Shown: positions 52,851 through 62,512 of the stretch, piece after piece
How the letters are laid out: every line of letters begins with the position of its first letter
Position numbering within the stretch: the first letter of the stretch is position 1
Assembly: GCF_044326205.1 (NCBI RefSeq)
Contig: NZ_JBIRCY010000001.1
Span: 1 to 64,000, forward strand
From: Kumtagia sp044326205
GTDB lineage: Bacteria > Pseudomonadota > Alphaproteobacteria > Rhizobiales > Rhizobiaceae
Reading direction: 5' to 3'
Length of the DNA stretch: 64,000 nucleotides
The notes under the pieces: generated by a model
Told to the model about the DNA's origin: nothing
What the model saw: only the letters and a program-made list of their open reading frames with translations
The model's database searches: none
Program-made: the position numbers and the translations under genes

Positions 52851-54278
52851 ATGGTCAAGACGCCGAGAACCCGGCATTCCAAGACACGGCGCGAGCCTCT
52901 CACCATCGAGCTCGACCCGGCCGATGTTTCGCGCGTGGCCGAAGCGGCGTCGGACGGCCAGCCTTCTTTCGAGACGGACGCGGCCGAACCTGTGGCGGAG
53001 ACTGATGCCTTGAAGGAGACGACGGCAGGCAAGGGTTCGGACGTTGGCGAGACGGATACGAGCAGCGTTCAGGCGGCTTTTTCCACGGAGACCGGCACCG
53101 CTGCGCAGCCCGAACAGGAATACCAGCCGGCCGAGGCGGCGCAGGAGCCGCCCGGCTACGGTTTCGACGAGCCGGAGACGAAACGGGCCGCGCAGGCCGC
53201 ATCCGAAGAACCTGCCAAGGCAGCCGTCCCGCCTCCACCGCCCCGCCGTGACGGATTTTCGCGCATTGCAGCGGGTGTGATCGGCGGCGTCGTTGCGCTC
53301 GCCGCGGCGGGCGGGCTTCAGTATGCCGGCCTGCTCGGCGCGCCGGTTGCGCAATCGGGTGGCAGCCAGTTCGGCGCCGAAATAGAGAGCCTGAAACAGG
53401 AAATCGCTGGGCTGAAAAGCGGCCCGGGCGGCGGAGACGCGTCCGGTCAGGTCACGGCGCTCGCCGGCGGACTCGACACGGTCAAGGCCGATGTCGCCGC
53501 GCTGAAAGACGCGATGTCCTCCGGCGCCGGTGGTGACGCTGCGGCGGTCCAGGCGCTGGGCGACCGCATGAAGGAACTCGAAACGGCCGTGTCGGCCCTC
53601 GGCCAGGCCGGCGCGCCGGATGCGGCAGCCGTCTCGCAACTCGGCGAGCGGATCGCGTCGGTGGAGGCACTGGTCAAATCGGCGGGCGAATCGGCGGCGG
53701 CCACGGAAAGCAAGCTGGCCGCGCTCGAACAGTCCGTGACGGCGCTGACTGGCCGCGTCGACGCGCAGGCGCAGCAGCCGAAGATCGCGCTGGCCATCGC
53801 CACCGCCGCGCTGAAATCGGCGGTGGACAGGGGCGCGCCGTTCCAGGCGGAGCTCGAGACGTTTGCCGCCATCGCGCCGAACGCGCCGGAGCTTGCAACG
53901 CTGCGCGCCCATGCCGAGCAGGGCGTGCCGACGCGCGAGACGCTGCTTGCCGAAGTCGAACCCGCCGCAGCCGCGATGATCGCGGCGGCAAAACCCGCCG
54001 ATCCCAATGCCGGCTATTTCGACCGGCTGCTGAACAGCGCCGAATCGCTGGTTTCGGTCCGGCCAATCGGCGAGGTCGAAGGCACCGGCGTGCCGGAGAT
54101 CGTGGCGCGTTTGGAAGTCGCGCTCAAGGCCGGCGACCTTGACAAGGCGGTCACCGAGTTCGATGCGCTTCCCGAGACCGCCAAGGCCGCGGCCGGTTCT
54201 TTCGGCGAGAATCTGAAGGCGCGTCGCGATGTCGAGCGGCTGGTCGACCAGGCGATTGCCGGCGCGATGAAGGCCTGA
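52851..54278 (+). CDS. Alphaproteobacterial Mic60 (mitofilin-like) membrane protein
   Basis: The 475-residue product has a disordered acidic N-terminus, one transmembrane helix at about 138-160, a coiled-coil middle (EIESLKQEIAGLKSG and repeats to about 320), and a C-terminal mitofilin signature region. It is placed between hemD and hemY, the known location of the bacterial relative of mitochondrial Mic60, which shapes inner-membrane curvature and contacts the outer membrane. The ATG at 52851 (MVKTPRTRHSKTRREP) is chosen over a GTG nine codons upstream. It should be anchored in the inner membrane, with the coiled coil in the periplasm. Confidence 0.88.
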   Translation: MVKTPRTRHSKTRREPLTIELDPADVSRVAEAASDGQPSFETDAAEPVAETDALKETTAGKGSDVGETDTSSVQAAFSTETGTAAQPEQEYQPAEAAQEPPGYGFDEPETKRAAQAASEEPAKAAVPPPPPRRDGFSRIAAGVIGGVVALAAAGGLQYAGLLGAPVAQSGGSQFGAEIESLKQEIAGLKSGPGGGDASGQVTALAGGLDTVKADVAALKDAMSSGAGGDAAAVQALGDRMKELETAVSALGQAGAPDAAAVSQLGERIASVEALVKSAGESAAATESKLAALEQSVTALTGRVDAQAQQPKIALAIATAALKSAVDRGAPFQAELETFAAIAPNAPELATLRAHAEQGVPTRETLLAEVEPAAAAMIAAAKPADPNAGYFDRLLNSAESLVSVRPIGEVEGTGVPEIVARLEVALKAGDLDKAVTEFDALPETAKAAAGSFGENLKARRDVERLVDQAIAGAMKA

Positions 54279-54287
54279 GGACGACAG

Positions 54288-55919
54288 ATGATCCGTATCC
54301 TGATCTTCCTCCTCGTCGTTTTCCTGCTTGGCCTGGGTTTCGCCTGGCTTGCCGACCGTCCCGGCGACATGGTGGTGACCCTAGACGGCTACCAGTACCG
54401 CGTCACGCTGATGGTCGCCGCCGTCTGCGTGGTGGCCGTGGTCGCGGCCGTGATGATCCTGTGGTGGCTGGTCAAGTCGATCTGGAACAGCCCCTACACC
54501 ATTTCGCGTTATTTCCGCGTGCGGCGGCGGGACCGGGGCTACCAGGCACTGTCGACCGGCATGATCGCGGCCGGCGCCGGCGACGCAGCACTTGCCCGCA
54601 AGAAGAACAAGGAGGCGGCGAAGCTGATCCGCTCCGACCAGGAGCCGCTGATCCAACTGCTCGACGCGCAGGCGTCGCTGCTGGAAGGCGACCATGACGG
54701 TGCTCGCCAGAAATTCGAGGCGATGCTCGACGATCCGGAGACGCGGCTGCTCGGCCTGCGCGGCCTTTATCTGGAAGCCGAACGCCTCGGCGACGGCGCG
54801 GCGGCGCGGCATTATGCGGGCCGCGCGATCGATCTCGCGCCGCAACTCGGCTGGGCGGCGGATTCGACGCTGGAGGAAAAGACCGCGCGCGGCGACTGGG
54901 ATGGCGCGATCAAGATCATCGACGCGCAGAAGGCGACGCGGCAGATCGAGCGCGACGCGGCGAACCGCAAGCGGGCCGTGCTGCTGACGGCCAAGGCCCT
55001 TGCGCTGTTCGATACCGGATTTGCCGCGGCCAAGACGGCGGCGCTTGAGGCCAACCGGCTTCAGCCGCATTTCGTGCCGGCGGCGGTCGTTGCGGCCAAG
55101 GCGCTGTTCCGAGGCGACGATACCCGCAAGGGCGCGAAAATCCTCGAAGCTGCCTGGAAAGCCAACCCGCATCCGGATATCGCCGATCTCTACGTCCACG
55201 CCCGTCATGGCGACGCCGTCAACGACCGGCTGGCGCGGGCGAAGAAATTGCAGTCGATCAAGCAGAATCATCCCGAATCGTCGCTGGCAGTGGCGCGCGC
55301 CGCGCTCGATGCCGGCGATTTCGCGCTGGCGCGCAAGGAGACCGAATCGGCGATCCGCATGCAGCCGCGCGAAGGCGCCTGGCTGCTGCTGGCTGACATC
55401 GAGGAGGCGGATGCGGGCGATGTCGGCAAGGTGCGTCAGCTTCTCGGCAAGGCGGTGCGTGCGCCGCGCGATCCGGCCTGGGTAGCGGACGGGATCGAAT
55501 CCGACACATGGGCGCCGGTCTCGCCGGTCACCGGCCATCTCGACGCGTTCGAATGGCGCATCCCGGTCGAGCGTCTCGGCAGGGTGATCGAGGACGAGCC
55601 CGAGCCGGCGGAGAAGCCGGTGCTCGCCGCGCCTGCTCCAATAGTCGTCGAGGAGCCAGCCGAAGCCGCCGCGCCTGAGCCGATCGTCGAGTTGGAAGCG
55701 AAGCCGGCGCCGGTTCCTCCCGAGCCAGCCAACGATCGCAGGCCCGCCGAACCGCTTGCGAAGGCTGCGATGGGTGCCGCCGTGGAACCGCCGGCTGCCG
55801 ACCGTTCGCCCGAAAAACCCGACGGCGTGGCAATTGTCATCGCGCCGCCTTTGCCCGATGATCCGGGCGTCGATCCCGACGCTCCGGCCAAGGCGCCGCG
55901 GCGTTTCGGATTGTTCTGA
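54288..55919 (+). CDS. hemY: HemY-type TPR membrane protein
   Basis: The 543-residue product has two N-terminal transmembrane helices (IRILIFLLVVFLLGLGFAWL and VAAVCVVAVVAAVMILWWL), a HemY_N region (ISRYFRVRRRDRGYQALSTGMIAAGAGD) and many TPR-like helical pairs. A Pro/Ala/Glu-rich tail ends it. HemY of this kind is not the protoporphyrinogen oxidase but a membrane protein linked to heme synthesis, with unknown activity. It follows the Mic60 gene after nine bases. Confidence 0.9.
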   Translation: MIRILIFLLVVFLLGLGFAWLADRPGDMVVTLDGYQYRVTLMVAAVCVVAVVAAVMILWWLVKSIWNSPYTISRYFRVRRRDRGYQALSTGMIAAGAGDAALARKKNKEAAKLIRSDQEPLIQLLDAQASLLEGDHDGARQKFEAMLDDPETRLLGLRGLYLEAERLGDGAAARHYAGRAIDLAPQLGWAADSTLEEKTARGDWDGAIKIIDAQKATRQIERDAANRKRAVLLTAKALALFDTGFAAAKTAALEANRLQPHFVPAAVVAAKALFRGDDTRKGAKILEAAWKANPHPDIADLYVHARHGDAVNDRLARAKKLQSIKQNHPESSLAVARAALDAGDFALARKETESAIRMQPREGAWLLLADIEEADAGDVGKVRQLLGKAVRAPRDPAWVADGIESDTWAPVSPVTGHLDAFEWRIPVERLGRVIEDEPEPAEKPVLAAPAPIVVEEPAEAAAPEPIVELEAKPAPVPPEPANDRRPAEPLAKAAMGAAVEPPAADRSPEKPDGVAIVIAPPLPDDPGVDPDAPAKAPRRFGLF

Positions 55920-55943
55920 CGGACGGGCGCGGAGTTGTCGGCG

Positions 55944-56418
55944 ATGCTTGAACGAGTGAAGTCCTTCTTCAAGGATTTGCCGGGCGCTGCCAAAGGTCGC
56001 GGCATAAGCGGGGACGATCCGCGCGTGGCGGCTGCCGCCCTGATGTACCACGTCATGGATGCCGACGGCGTCCGCCAGGATGTCGAATGGGACCGGATCA
56101 AGCAGATCCTGGCCGATTCCTATCATATCAGCGGCCGGGAACTCGACGAGCTTGTCAAGGCGGGCGAGAAGGCCGAACAGGAATCGGTTGACCTCTATGC
56201 CTTCACCAGCGTGCTCAGCAGGCATCTCGACGAGGAAGGCCGCATAGCCTTCATCCGGCTGATGTGGGATGTGGTCTATGCGGACGGCGTGCTCCACGAA
56301 CTGGAGGACAACACCTTGTGGCGGGTCGCCGAATTGATCGGCGTCGACCGCCGAGAGCGCGTGCTGGCCCGTCAGGAGGCGGCGAGCAAGGTTCCGGGCG
56401 CGAAAGGCACGCCGACCG

Positions 56419-56426
<8 letters not shown>
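55944..56426 (+). CDS. TerB-like (tellurite-resistance B type) protein
   Basis: The 160-residue product has the TerB/DjlA-N-like helical domain with conserved acid pairs: LMYHVMDADGVRQDVEWDRI and IRLMWDVVYADGVLHELEDN. Such domains bind metal ions and are often in stress or membrane-linked proteins; function here is unknown. GGAG lies nine bases before the ATG at 55944. Its last bases overlap the start of the amidotransferase gene. Confidence 0.87.
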
Positions 56427-57138
<712 letters not shown>

Positions 57139-57168
57139 CGCAATTTCCATCACAGCCCAGCGATTGGC

Positions 57169-58485
57169 TCAATCGCTCCAGTCACCCTCCGGCGTGCCGT
57201 TGAAGCGTTTCCTGAGGCCCGCCCAGCAGTCGATATAGTCCTCCTGCAAGGTCTTGAGTTCGGCCGCGAAGCTGGTCAGCATCTGCGGAAAGCGCGTCTC
57301 GAACATGAAGGCCATGGTGTTTTCGAGCTTTGCCGGCTTGAGCTCGGCGCGCGACGCCTTCTCGAAGCCGAAGGCGTCCGGGCCGTGCGCCAGCATCATG
57401 TTGTGGAGGCTGACGCCGCCGGGGACAAACCCCTTTTCCTTGGCGTCATACTGTCCGTGGATGAGGCCCATGAACTCGCTCATGATGTTGCGGTGATACC
57501 AGGGCGGGCGGAAAGTGTCCTCGGCCACCAGCCAGCGCGGCGGAAAGATGACGAAGTCGACGTTGGCCGTGCCCTCCTCGCCCGAGGGGGCGGTCAGCAC
57601 GGTGAAGATCGACGGGTCGGGGTGGTCGAACAGGATGGCGCCGACCGGCGAGAAGGTGGCGAGGTCATATTTGTAGGGCGCGTAGTTGCCGTGCCAAGCC
57701 ACCACGTCGAGCGGCGAGTGGCCGAGTTCGGTGACGTGGAAGGAACCGCACCATTTGACGATCAGCCGGCACGGCGTCTCCCTCTCCTCGAACCAGGCGA
57801 CCGGTGTCTTGAAGTCGCGCGGATTGGCGAGGCAGTTGGCGCCGATCGGCCCGCGATCCGGCAGCGTGAATTTCGCGCCGTAATTTTCGCAGACGTAACC
57901 GCGCGCCGGGCCGTCGACGATCTCGGCCTTGAAGGTGAGGCCGCGCGGCAGCACCGCGATTTCGCCGGGTTTGATTTCGATGACGCCCATCTCGGTGACG
58001 AAACGCAGGGTGCCCTGCTGCGCCACCACCAGCATCTCGCCGTCGGCGTTGAAAAAGTGGTCGTCCACCATCGAGACGTTGGCGGCATAGACATGCGCGG
58101 CCATGCCGGACTGTCCGAGCGCGTCGCCCGCCGTGGTCATGGTGCGCATGCCGGAAATGAAGTCGGTCGCTCCCTCCGGCATCGGCAGCGGGTCCCAGCG
58201 GTACTGGCCGAGCGCCAGCGCGTGGTTTTCCGCGTTCGGCGCGGTCCGCCACAGCGGATAGCTTGTCGCCTTGAAGCGGCCGTGATGCTTGACGCTCGGA
58301 CGGATGCGGTAGAGCCAGGAGCGCTCGTTGGTGCCGCGTGGCGCGGTGAAGGGCGAGCCGGAAAGTTGCTCGGCATAGAGTCCGTAGGCGGGACGCTGCG
58401 GCGAGTTGCGGCCTTGCGGCAGGGAGCCCGGCAGGGTCTCCGTCTCGAAGTCGTTGCCGAAACCCGGCATGTAGGAATGGGTCAT
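57169..58485 (-). CDS. hmgA: Homogentisate 1,2-dioxygenase
   Basis: The 438-residue product has the full family length and motifs: YMPGFGNDFETETLPG, GLYAEQLSGSPFTAPR, and the iron-binding C-terminal PPRWLVAEDTFRPPWYHRNIMSEFMG and HGPDAFGFEKAS. It opens homogentisate to maleylacetoacetate in tyrosine/phenylalanine breakdown. The ATG at 58485 has GGAGGAG eight bases upstream; the ATG six bases before is too near that site. No fahA or maiA is in the window. Confidence 0.96.
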   Translation of the reverse strand: MTHSYMPGFGNDFETETLPGSLPQGRNSPQRPAYGLYAEQLSGSPFTAPRGTNERSWLYRIRPSVKHHGRFKATSYPLWRTAPNAENHALALGQYRWDPLPMPEGATDFISGMRTMTTAGDALGQSGMAAHVYAANVSMVDDHFFNADGEMLVVAQQGTLRFVTEMGVIEIKPGEIAVLPRGLTFKAEIVDGPARGYVCENYGAKFTLPDRGPIGANCLANPRDFKTPVAWFEERETPCRLIVKWCGSFHVTELGHSPLDVVAWHGNYAPYKYDLATFSPVGAILFDHPDPSIFTVLTAPSGEEGTANVDFVIFPPRWLVAEDTFRPPWYHRNIMSEFMGLIHGQYDAKEKGFVPGGVSLHNMMLAHGPDAFGFEKASRAELKPAKLENTMAFMFETRFPQMLTSFAAELKTLQEDYIDCWAGLRKRFNGTPEGDWSD

Positions 58486-58581
58486 GGCCATTCTCCTCCC
58501 TCATTCCGATTTATGCGCTTGTTGCAAGCGTAGCCGCCGAGAATGTAACCATCAATGAGGATGAACGCAGGGAGAGACCCC

Positions 58582-58881
58582 GTGCTCCAGTTCAGATTCG
58601 AGGCGGAGGTGATCCACTGGAGAGGGCCGTCGCCCTTCTTCTTCGCGCCGATCCCACTGCAACATAGCGCGGAAATCAGACGGGTATCGAAGCTCGTGAC
58701 CTATGGATGGGGCGTGATACCCGTCGAGGCGGAGATCGGCGGCGTCGTTTTCCGTACGTCGCTGTTCCCCAAGGACGAGATATATTTGTTGCCTCTCAAG
58801 GTCGATGTCAGGCGGAGAACCAACATAACGGCAGGCGATCCGGTTTCCGTCGACATGATAGTTCGGCCTGCCCAGCGATAG
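58582..58881 (+). CDS. DUF1905 domain protein
   Basis: The 99-residue product is a small beta-rich DUF1905 domain (FEAEVIHWRGPSPFFFAPIP, TYGWGVIPVEAEIGGVVFRTSLFP, VRRRTNITAGDPVSVDM). It occurs alone or fused to YdeI-like domains; function is unknown. A GTG at 58582 with GGGAGAG six bases upstream is chosen over ATG codons at 58555 and 58561 that lack spacing for a ribosome site. Confidence 0.87.
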   Translation: MLQFRFEAEVIHWRGPSPFFFAPIPLQHSAEIRRVSKLVTYGWGVIPVEAEIGGVVFRTSLFPKDEIYLLPLKVDVRRRTNITAGDPVSVDMIVRPAQR

Positions 58882-58969
58882 ACGGCACTTGTGCGTCCGG
58901 CACCATCGTCGCTGTCGCCGCCCATATTGCGGAGCGGGGTGAAACCGGGATCTCCCATGCTGCGCAAGC

Positions 58970-58998
58970 TTGACAGCCGGTCGCCTTTCCCCTTATGA
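58970..58998 (+). promoter_or_regulatory. Sigma-70 promoter for rpmJ
   Basis: TTGACA at 58970-58975 and TTATGA at 58993-58998 are separated by 17 bases, a near-consensus vegetative promoter for a strongly expressed ribosomal gene. Confidence 0.75.
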
Positions 58999-59014
58999 GC
59001 CAGCAACACTTTCG

Positions 59015-59034
59015 GGCGCGCTCTCGGGCGCGCC
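59015..59034 (+). promoter_or_regulatory. Leader hairpin of rpmJ
   Basis: ggcgcgc (59015-59021) and gcgcgcc (59028-59034) form a 7-bp GC stem followed by a TTT, 44 bases before the rpmJ start. It may act as an attenuator or stabilise the leader. Confidence 0.4.
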
Positions 59035-59078
59035 TTTCCGTTAGGCCCTGCCGGGGCCCCGTTCGACAGGCCAGACCA

Positions 59079-59204
59079 ATGAAGATCAAGAACTCGCTCA
59101 AGGCCCTGAAGGGCCGCCACCGCGACAACCGCATGGTTCGCCGCAAGGGCCGCATCTACATCATCAACAAGACCGCCCCGCGCTACAAGGCGCGCCAGGG
59201 CTGA
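59079..59204 (+). CDS. rpmJ: 50S ribosomal protein bL36, zinc-free form
   Basis: The 41-residue product (begins MKIKNSLKALKGRHRDNRMV) matches the alphaproteobacterial bL36 form. It lacks the four zinc-binding residues of the classical 37-residue protein. It is a late component of the large subunit near the peptidyl-transferase base. It has its own promoter and a structured leader. Confidence 0.96.
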   Translation: MKIKNSLKALKGRHRDNRMVRRKGRIYIINKTAPRYKARQG

Positions 59205-59302
59205 GCCCCGGCTCGCCGACGATCCCGGCCGCGGGCCTACCTGCACGGGCATCACGCGAATTTCAGTTTGACGTTCCGCTCCGGGGGCCTAGAGTTCCCT
59301 GG

Positions 59303-59905
59303 ATGCGGAATCGTTTTGCTTTCCTGACGGCACTGGTGCTTTTCGGCGCCGCTCCCGCATTCGCCGCCGACGCGGCCTCTCCCCCTCCCACCGAAAAACC
59401 CGAAGCCACTATCCCGAAGACCAAGGCCGAGCGGCTTGACGAACTGTTCGCCAATCTCAAGCGCGAGCGCAACGAGAAGGCGGCCGAGCGCATCGCCTCG
59501 CGCATCTGGGAGGAATGGAACCGCTCCGACAGCGCCATCGTCGACCTGATGATGCAGTGGTCGCAGCAGGCGGTCGAGAAGAAAAAATTCGACGTCGCGC
59601 TGGATTTCCTCGATCAGGTCGTCACCCTGTCTCCGGACTATGCGGAGGGCTGGAACCGCAGGGCGACCGTGCATTTCATGATGCACAACTATGCGAAGTC
59701 GATGGCCGACATCGAGCGAACGCTGGAGATCGAGCCCCGGCATTTCGGCGCGCTCTCCGGCCTCGCCCAGATCATGAAAGAGACCGAGCGCAAGGAATTG
59801 GCGCTCGACGCCTACCAGCGGGTGCTGGTCATCTATCCAATGCTGCGCAACGCCCAGAACGAAGTCGCCACCCTGTCGGAAGAACTGACCGGCGAAGGCA
59901 TCTGA
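59303..59905 (+). CDS. Exported TPR protein
   Basis: The 200-residue product has a signal peptide (ending APAFAA), a short proline-rich linker and about four TPR units (WSQQAVEKKKFDVALDFLDQVVTLSPDYAEGWNRRATVHF and YAKSMADIERTLEIEP). It is likely a periplasmic scaffold of unknown partner. It ends 52 bp before the hydrolase gene on the same strand. Confidence 0.85.
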   Translation: MRNRFAFLTALVLFGAAPAFAADAASPPPTEKPEATIPKTKAERLDELFANLKRERNEKAAERIASRIWEEWNRSDSAIVDLMMQWSQQAVEKKKFDVALDFLDQVVTLSPDYAEGWNRRATVHFMMHNYAKSMADIERTLEIEPRHFGALSGLAQIMKETERKELALDAYQRVLVIYPMLRNAQNEVATLSEELTGEGI

Positions 59906-59957
59906 TCCACGCCGGACGAGGCGCGTATAAAACGATCATCCCCGCCGGCAGCCCATC

Positions 59958-61022
59958 TTGAATCTCCTGACAGCCGCAGTCGCCTTCCTGCTCGCCCTGG
60001 TCCTCGTGCTGATCGGGGCGACGCGCATCGGCGCCTGGCTGATCGAGCGCCGCAACCCGCCCGTCGGCGCGTTTGTGGAGGTCGGCGGGGCGCGCATCCA
60101 TTATCTGCATGTGCCCGCGCCGGCCGGCGCCGACCTGCCGCCGCTGGTGTTCGTCCATGGCGCCAGCGCCAATCTCAGGGACCAGATGGCGCCGCTTGAG
60201 CCCCTGCTGGAGGGCCGCGCCGAAATGCTGTTCTTCGACCGCCCCGGCCATGGCTGGTCGGAGCGCGGCGGCGGCAACGAGACGCTGGAAGGCCAAGCAA
60301 AAACGCTGGCGGCGCTGCTGGAGCGGCTCGGCATCGAAAAGGCCGTCGTCGTCGGCCACTCCCTGGGCGGCGCGGTGACGGCGGCTTTCGCGCTGCAATA
60401 TCCCGAGAAGGTGGCCGGCCTGGTTTTCGTGTCGGCGGCGACCCATCCCTGGCCGGGCGGCGGCACCTCCTGGTATTACGACCTAGCTGCGCTGCCGGCG
60501 GTCGGCCGGCTGTTTTCCGAAACGCTTGCCTATCCCGCAGGCATGCTGCGCATGGCTGCCGCGACCGATTGCGTGTTCGCGCCGAATCCTACGCCCGAAA
60601 ACTATCTGGCCCGGGCCTCCATCCCGCTGGTGCTGCGTCCGGCGACTTTCCGGGCCAACGCCATCGACGTCCGGGGTCTTTACGGCTTCGCGCTCGCCAA
60701 TGCGCCGCGCTATCCCGACATTTCGGCGCCGACGGTGGTGATCTCCGGCGACAGCGATACGGTGGTCTACGAGGAACTGCATTCGCTTGGCCTGGCGCGC
60801 GACATTGTCAGCACGAAACTCGTCTGGGTAAAAAATCTCGGCCACAAGCCGGACTGGATCGCGCCGCAGCTCATCGTCGCGGCGGTCGAGAAACTTGCCG
60901 GCAGGCCGGTCGATCTCGATGCGATGGCGCGGGAGGTCGAAGCGCGGATCGCCGGCGACCGGCAGGGCGAAGGGGTTTGCGCCGACGAGAAGCCGGCCGG
61001 CGCGGAACTCGCGCCGCAGTAG
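59958..61022 (+). CDS. Membrane-anchored alpha/beta hydrolase
   Basis: The 354-residue product starts at a TTG (59958) and has one N-terminal hydrophobic helix, then an alpha/beta-hydrolase fold: LVFVHGASANLRDQ, the nucleophile elbow VVGHSLGG, and an acid/histidine end (SGDSDTVV, NLGHKPDW). Relatives include haloperoxidase-like and lipase-like esterases; substrate is not predictable. A weak ribosome site makes the exact start uncertain. Confidence 0.85.
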   Translation: MNLLTAAVAFLLALVLVLIGATRIGAWLIERRNPPVGAFVEVGGARIHYLHVPAPAGADLPPLVFVHGASANLRDQMAPLEPLLEGRAEMLFFDRPGHGWSERGGGNETLEGQAKTLAALLERLGIEKAVVVGHSLGGAVTAAFALQYPEKVAGLVFVSAATHPWPGGGTSWYYDLAALPAVGRLFSETLAYPAGMLRMAAATDCVFAPNPTPENYLARASIPLVLRPATFRANAIDVRGLYGFALANAPRYPDISAPTVVISGDSDTVVYEELHSLGLARDIVSTKLVWVKNLGHKPDWIAPQLIVAAVEKLAGRPVDLDAMAREVEARIAGDRQGEGVCADEKPAGAELAPQ

Positions 61023-61081
61023 CGGCGTACAGTGTCTGCCTACGATTGGCTACGGATTTGGGAAAGGCCGGCCTCGACCGC

Positions 61082-62512
61082 TCAGGCGCGCTTGTCGGCC
61101 TCGATATAGGCGATGCGCAGCATGTTGGTGGAGCCGGGGGTGCGCAACGGCACGCCGGCCGTGATGATGACGCGGTCGCCCTGCTTGCCGAAATCCTCTG
61201 CCTTGGCGATGCGGCAGGCGCGCTCGACCATGTCGTCGAGATCGGCGGCGTCGGGCGTCACCACGCAATGCGTGCCCCACAGCAGCGACAGCCGGCGCGC
61301 CGTCGCCACGACCGGCGAGAGTGCGACGATCGGCACGCGCGGCCGCTCGCGGGCGGCGCGCAGGCCGGTGGTGCCGGAGGCGGTGTAGGTGACGATCGCC
61401 GCAAGATTCAGCGTTTCGGCGATCTGCCGCGCCGCCAGCGACACGGCGTCCGCGCCTGTGGCTTCGGGCTCGGAGCGCTGGGCATTGATGATGCCGGGAT
61501 AGAACGGGTCCTGCTCGACCTGCTCTGCAATGCGGTTCATCATCGCCACCGCCTCGACCGGATAGGCGCCGGCAGCGGATTCGGCTGACAGCATGATGGC
61601 GTCGGCGCCTTCGAAGACCGCGATCGAGACGTCCGACACCTCGGCGCGGGTCGGCACGGGAGCGGTGATCATCGATTCCAGCATCTGCGTGGCGACGACC
61701 ACCGGCTTGCCGGCGCGCCGCGCGGCGCGGGTGATCTGTTTCTGGATGCCGGGCACGGCTTCCAGAGGCATTTCGACGCCGAGGTCGCCGCGCGCCACCA
61801 TGATCGCGTCCGAAAGCTCGATGATCTCGGGCAGCCGGGCGACCGCCTGCGGCTTCTCGATCTTCGACATCAGCAGGGCACGGCCGCGGGCGATCTTGCG
61901 CGCCTCTGCGAGATCGTCCGGGCGCTGGACGAAGGACAGCGCCACCCAGTCGACGCCGGTTGCCAGCACCGCGTCGAGATCGGCGCGGTCCTTCTCGGTC
62001 AGCGCCCCGACCGGAAGCTCCGTGTCGGGCAGGCTGACGCCCTTCTTGTCGGAAATCTTGTCGCCGGCGATGACGATCGTCTCGATCGAATTGCCGTCGC
62101 AGCGGACGGCCTTCAACTCCAGCTTTCCATCGTCGATCAGCAGCCTGTGGCCGACCTGCACCGACTGCAGGATCTCGGGGTGCGGCAAATGCACGCGATC
62201 GGCATTGCCGGGCGTCGCATCGTTGTCGAGGGTGAAGGTCTGGCCGAGCCGCAGCGCCACCTTGCCTTCGGCAAACTTGCCAACGCGCAGTTTTGGCCCC
62301 TGCAGGTCGGCGAGGATGCCGATGGGCCTGCCGACCGCTTCCTCGACGGACCGGATCCGCTCGACCAGCGTGCGCATCTGCGGGTGGTCGGTGTGGCTCA
62401 TATTGATGCGAAAAACGTCGGCGCCGGCCTCGAACAGCTTGCGGATCATCTCGACCGACGAGGAGGCCGGCCCGATGGTGGCGAGGATCTTGACTTTGCG
62501 GCTGCGTCTCAT
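61082..62512 (-). CDS. pyk: Pyruvate kinase
   Basis: The 476-residue product has ILATIGPASSSVEMIRKLFEAGADVFRINMSH, ADLQGPKLRVG, the active-site MVARGDLGVEMPLEAVPGIQK and the allosteric C-terminal domain. It makes pyruvate and ATP from phosphoenolpyruvate. The ATG at 62512 overlaps the stop of the DUF1036 gene (ATGA). Confidence 0.97.
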   Translation of the reverse strand: MRRSRKVKILATIGPASSSVEMIRKLFEAGADVFRINMSHTDHPQMRTLVERIRSVEEAVGRPIGILADLQGPKLRVGKFAEGKVALRLGQTFTLDNDATPGNADRVHLPHPEILQSVQVGHRLLIDDGKLELKAVRCDGNSIETIVIAGDKISDKKGVSLPDTELPVGALTEKDRADLDAVLATGVDWVALSFVQRPDDLAEARKIARGRALLMSKIEKPQAVARLPEIIELSDAIMVARGDLGVEMPLEAVPGIQKQITRAARRAGKPVVVATQMLESMITAPVPTRAEVSDVSIAVFEGADAIMLSAESAAGAYPVEAVAMMNRIAEQVEQDPFYPGIINAQRSEPEATGADAVSLAARQIAETLNLAAIVTYTASGTTGLRAARERPRVPIVALSPVVATARRLSLLWGTHCVVTPDAADLDDMVERACRIAKAEDFGKQGDRVIITAGVPLRTPGSTNMLRIAYIEADKRA

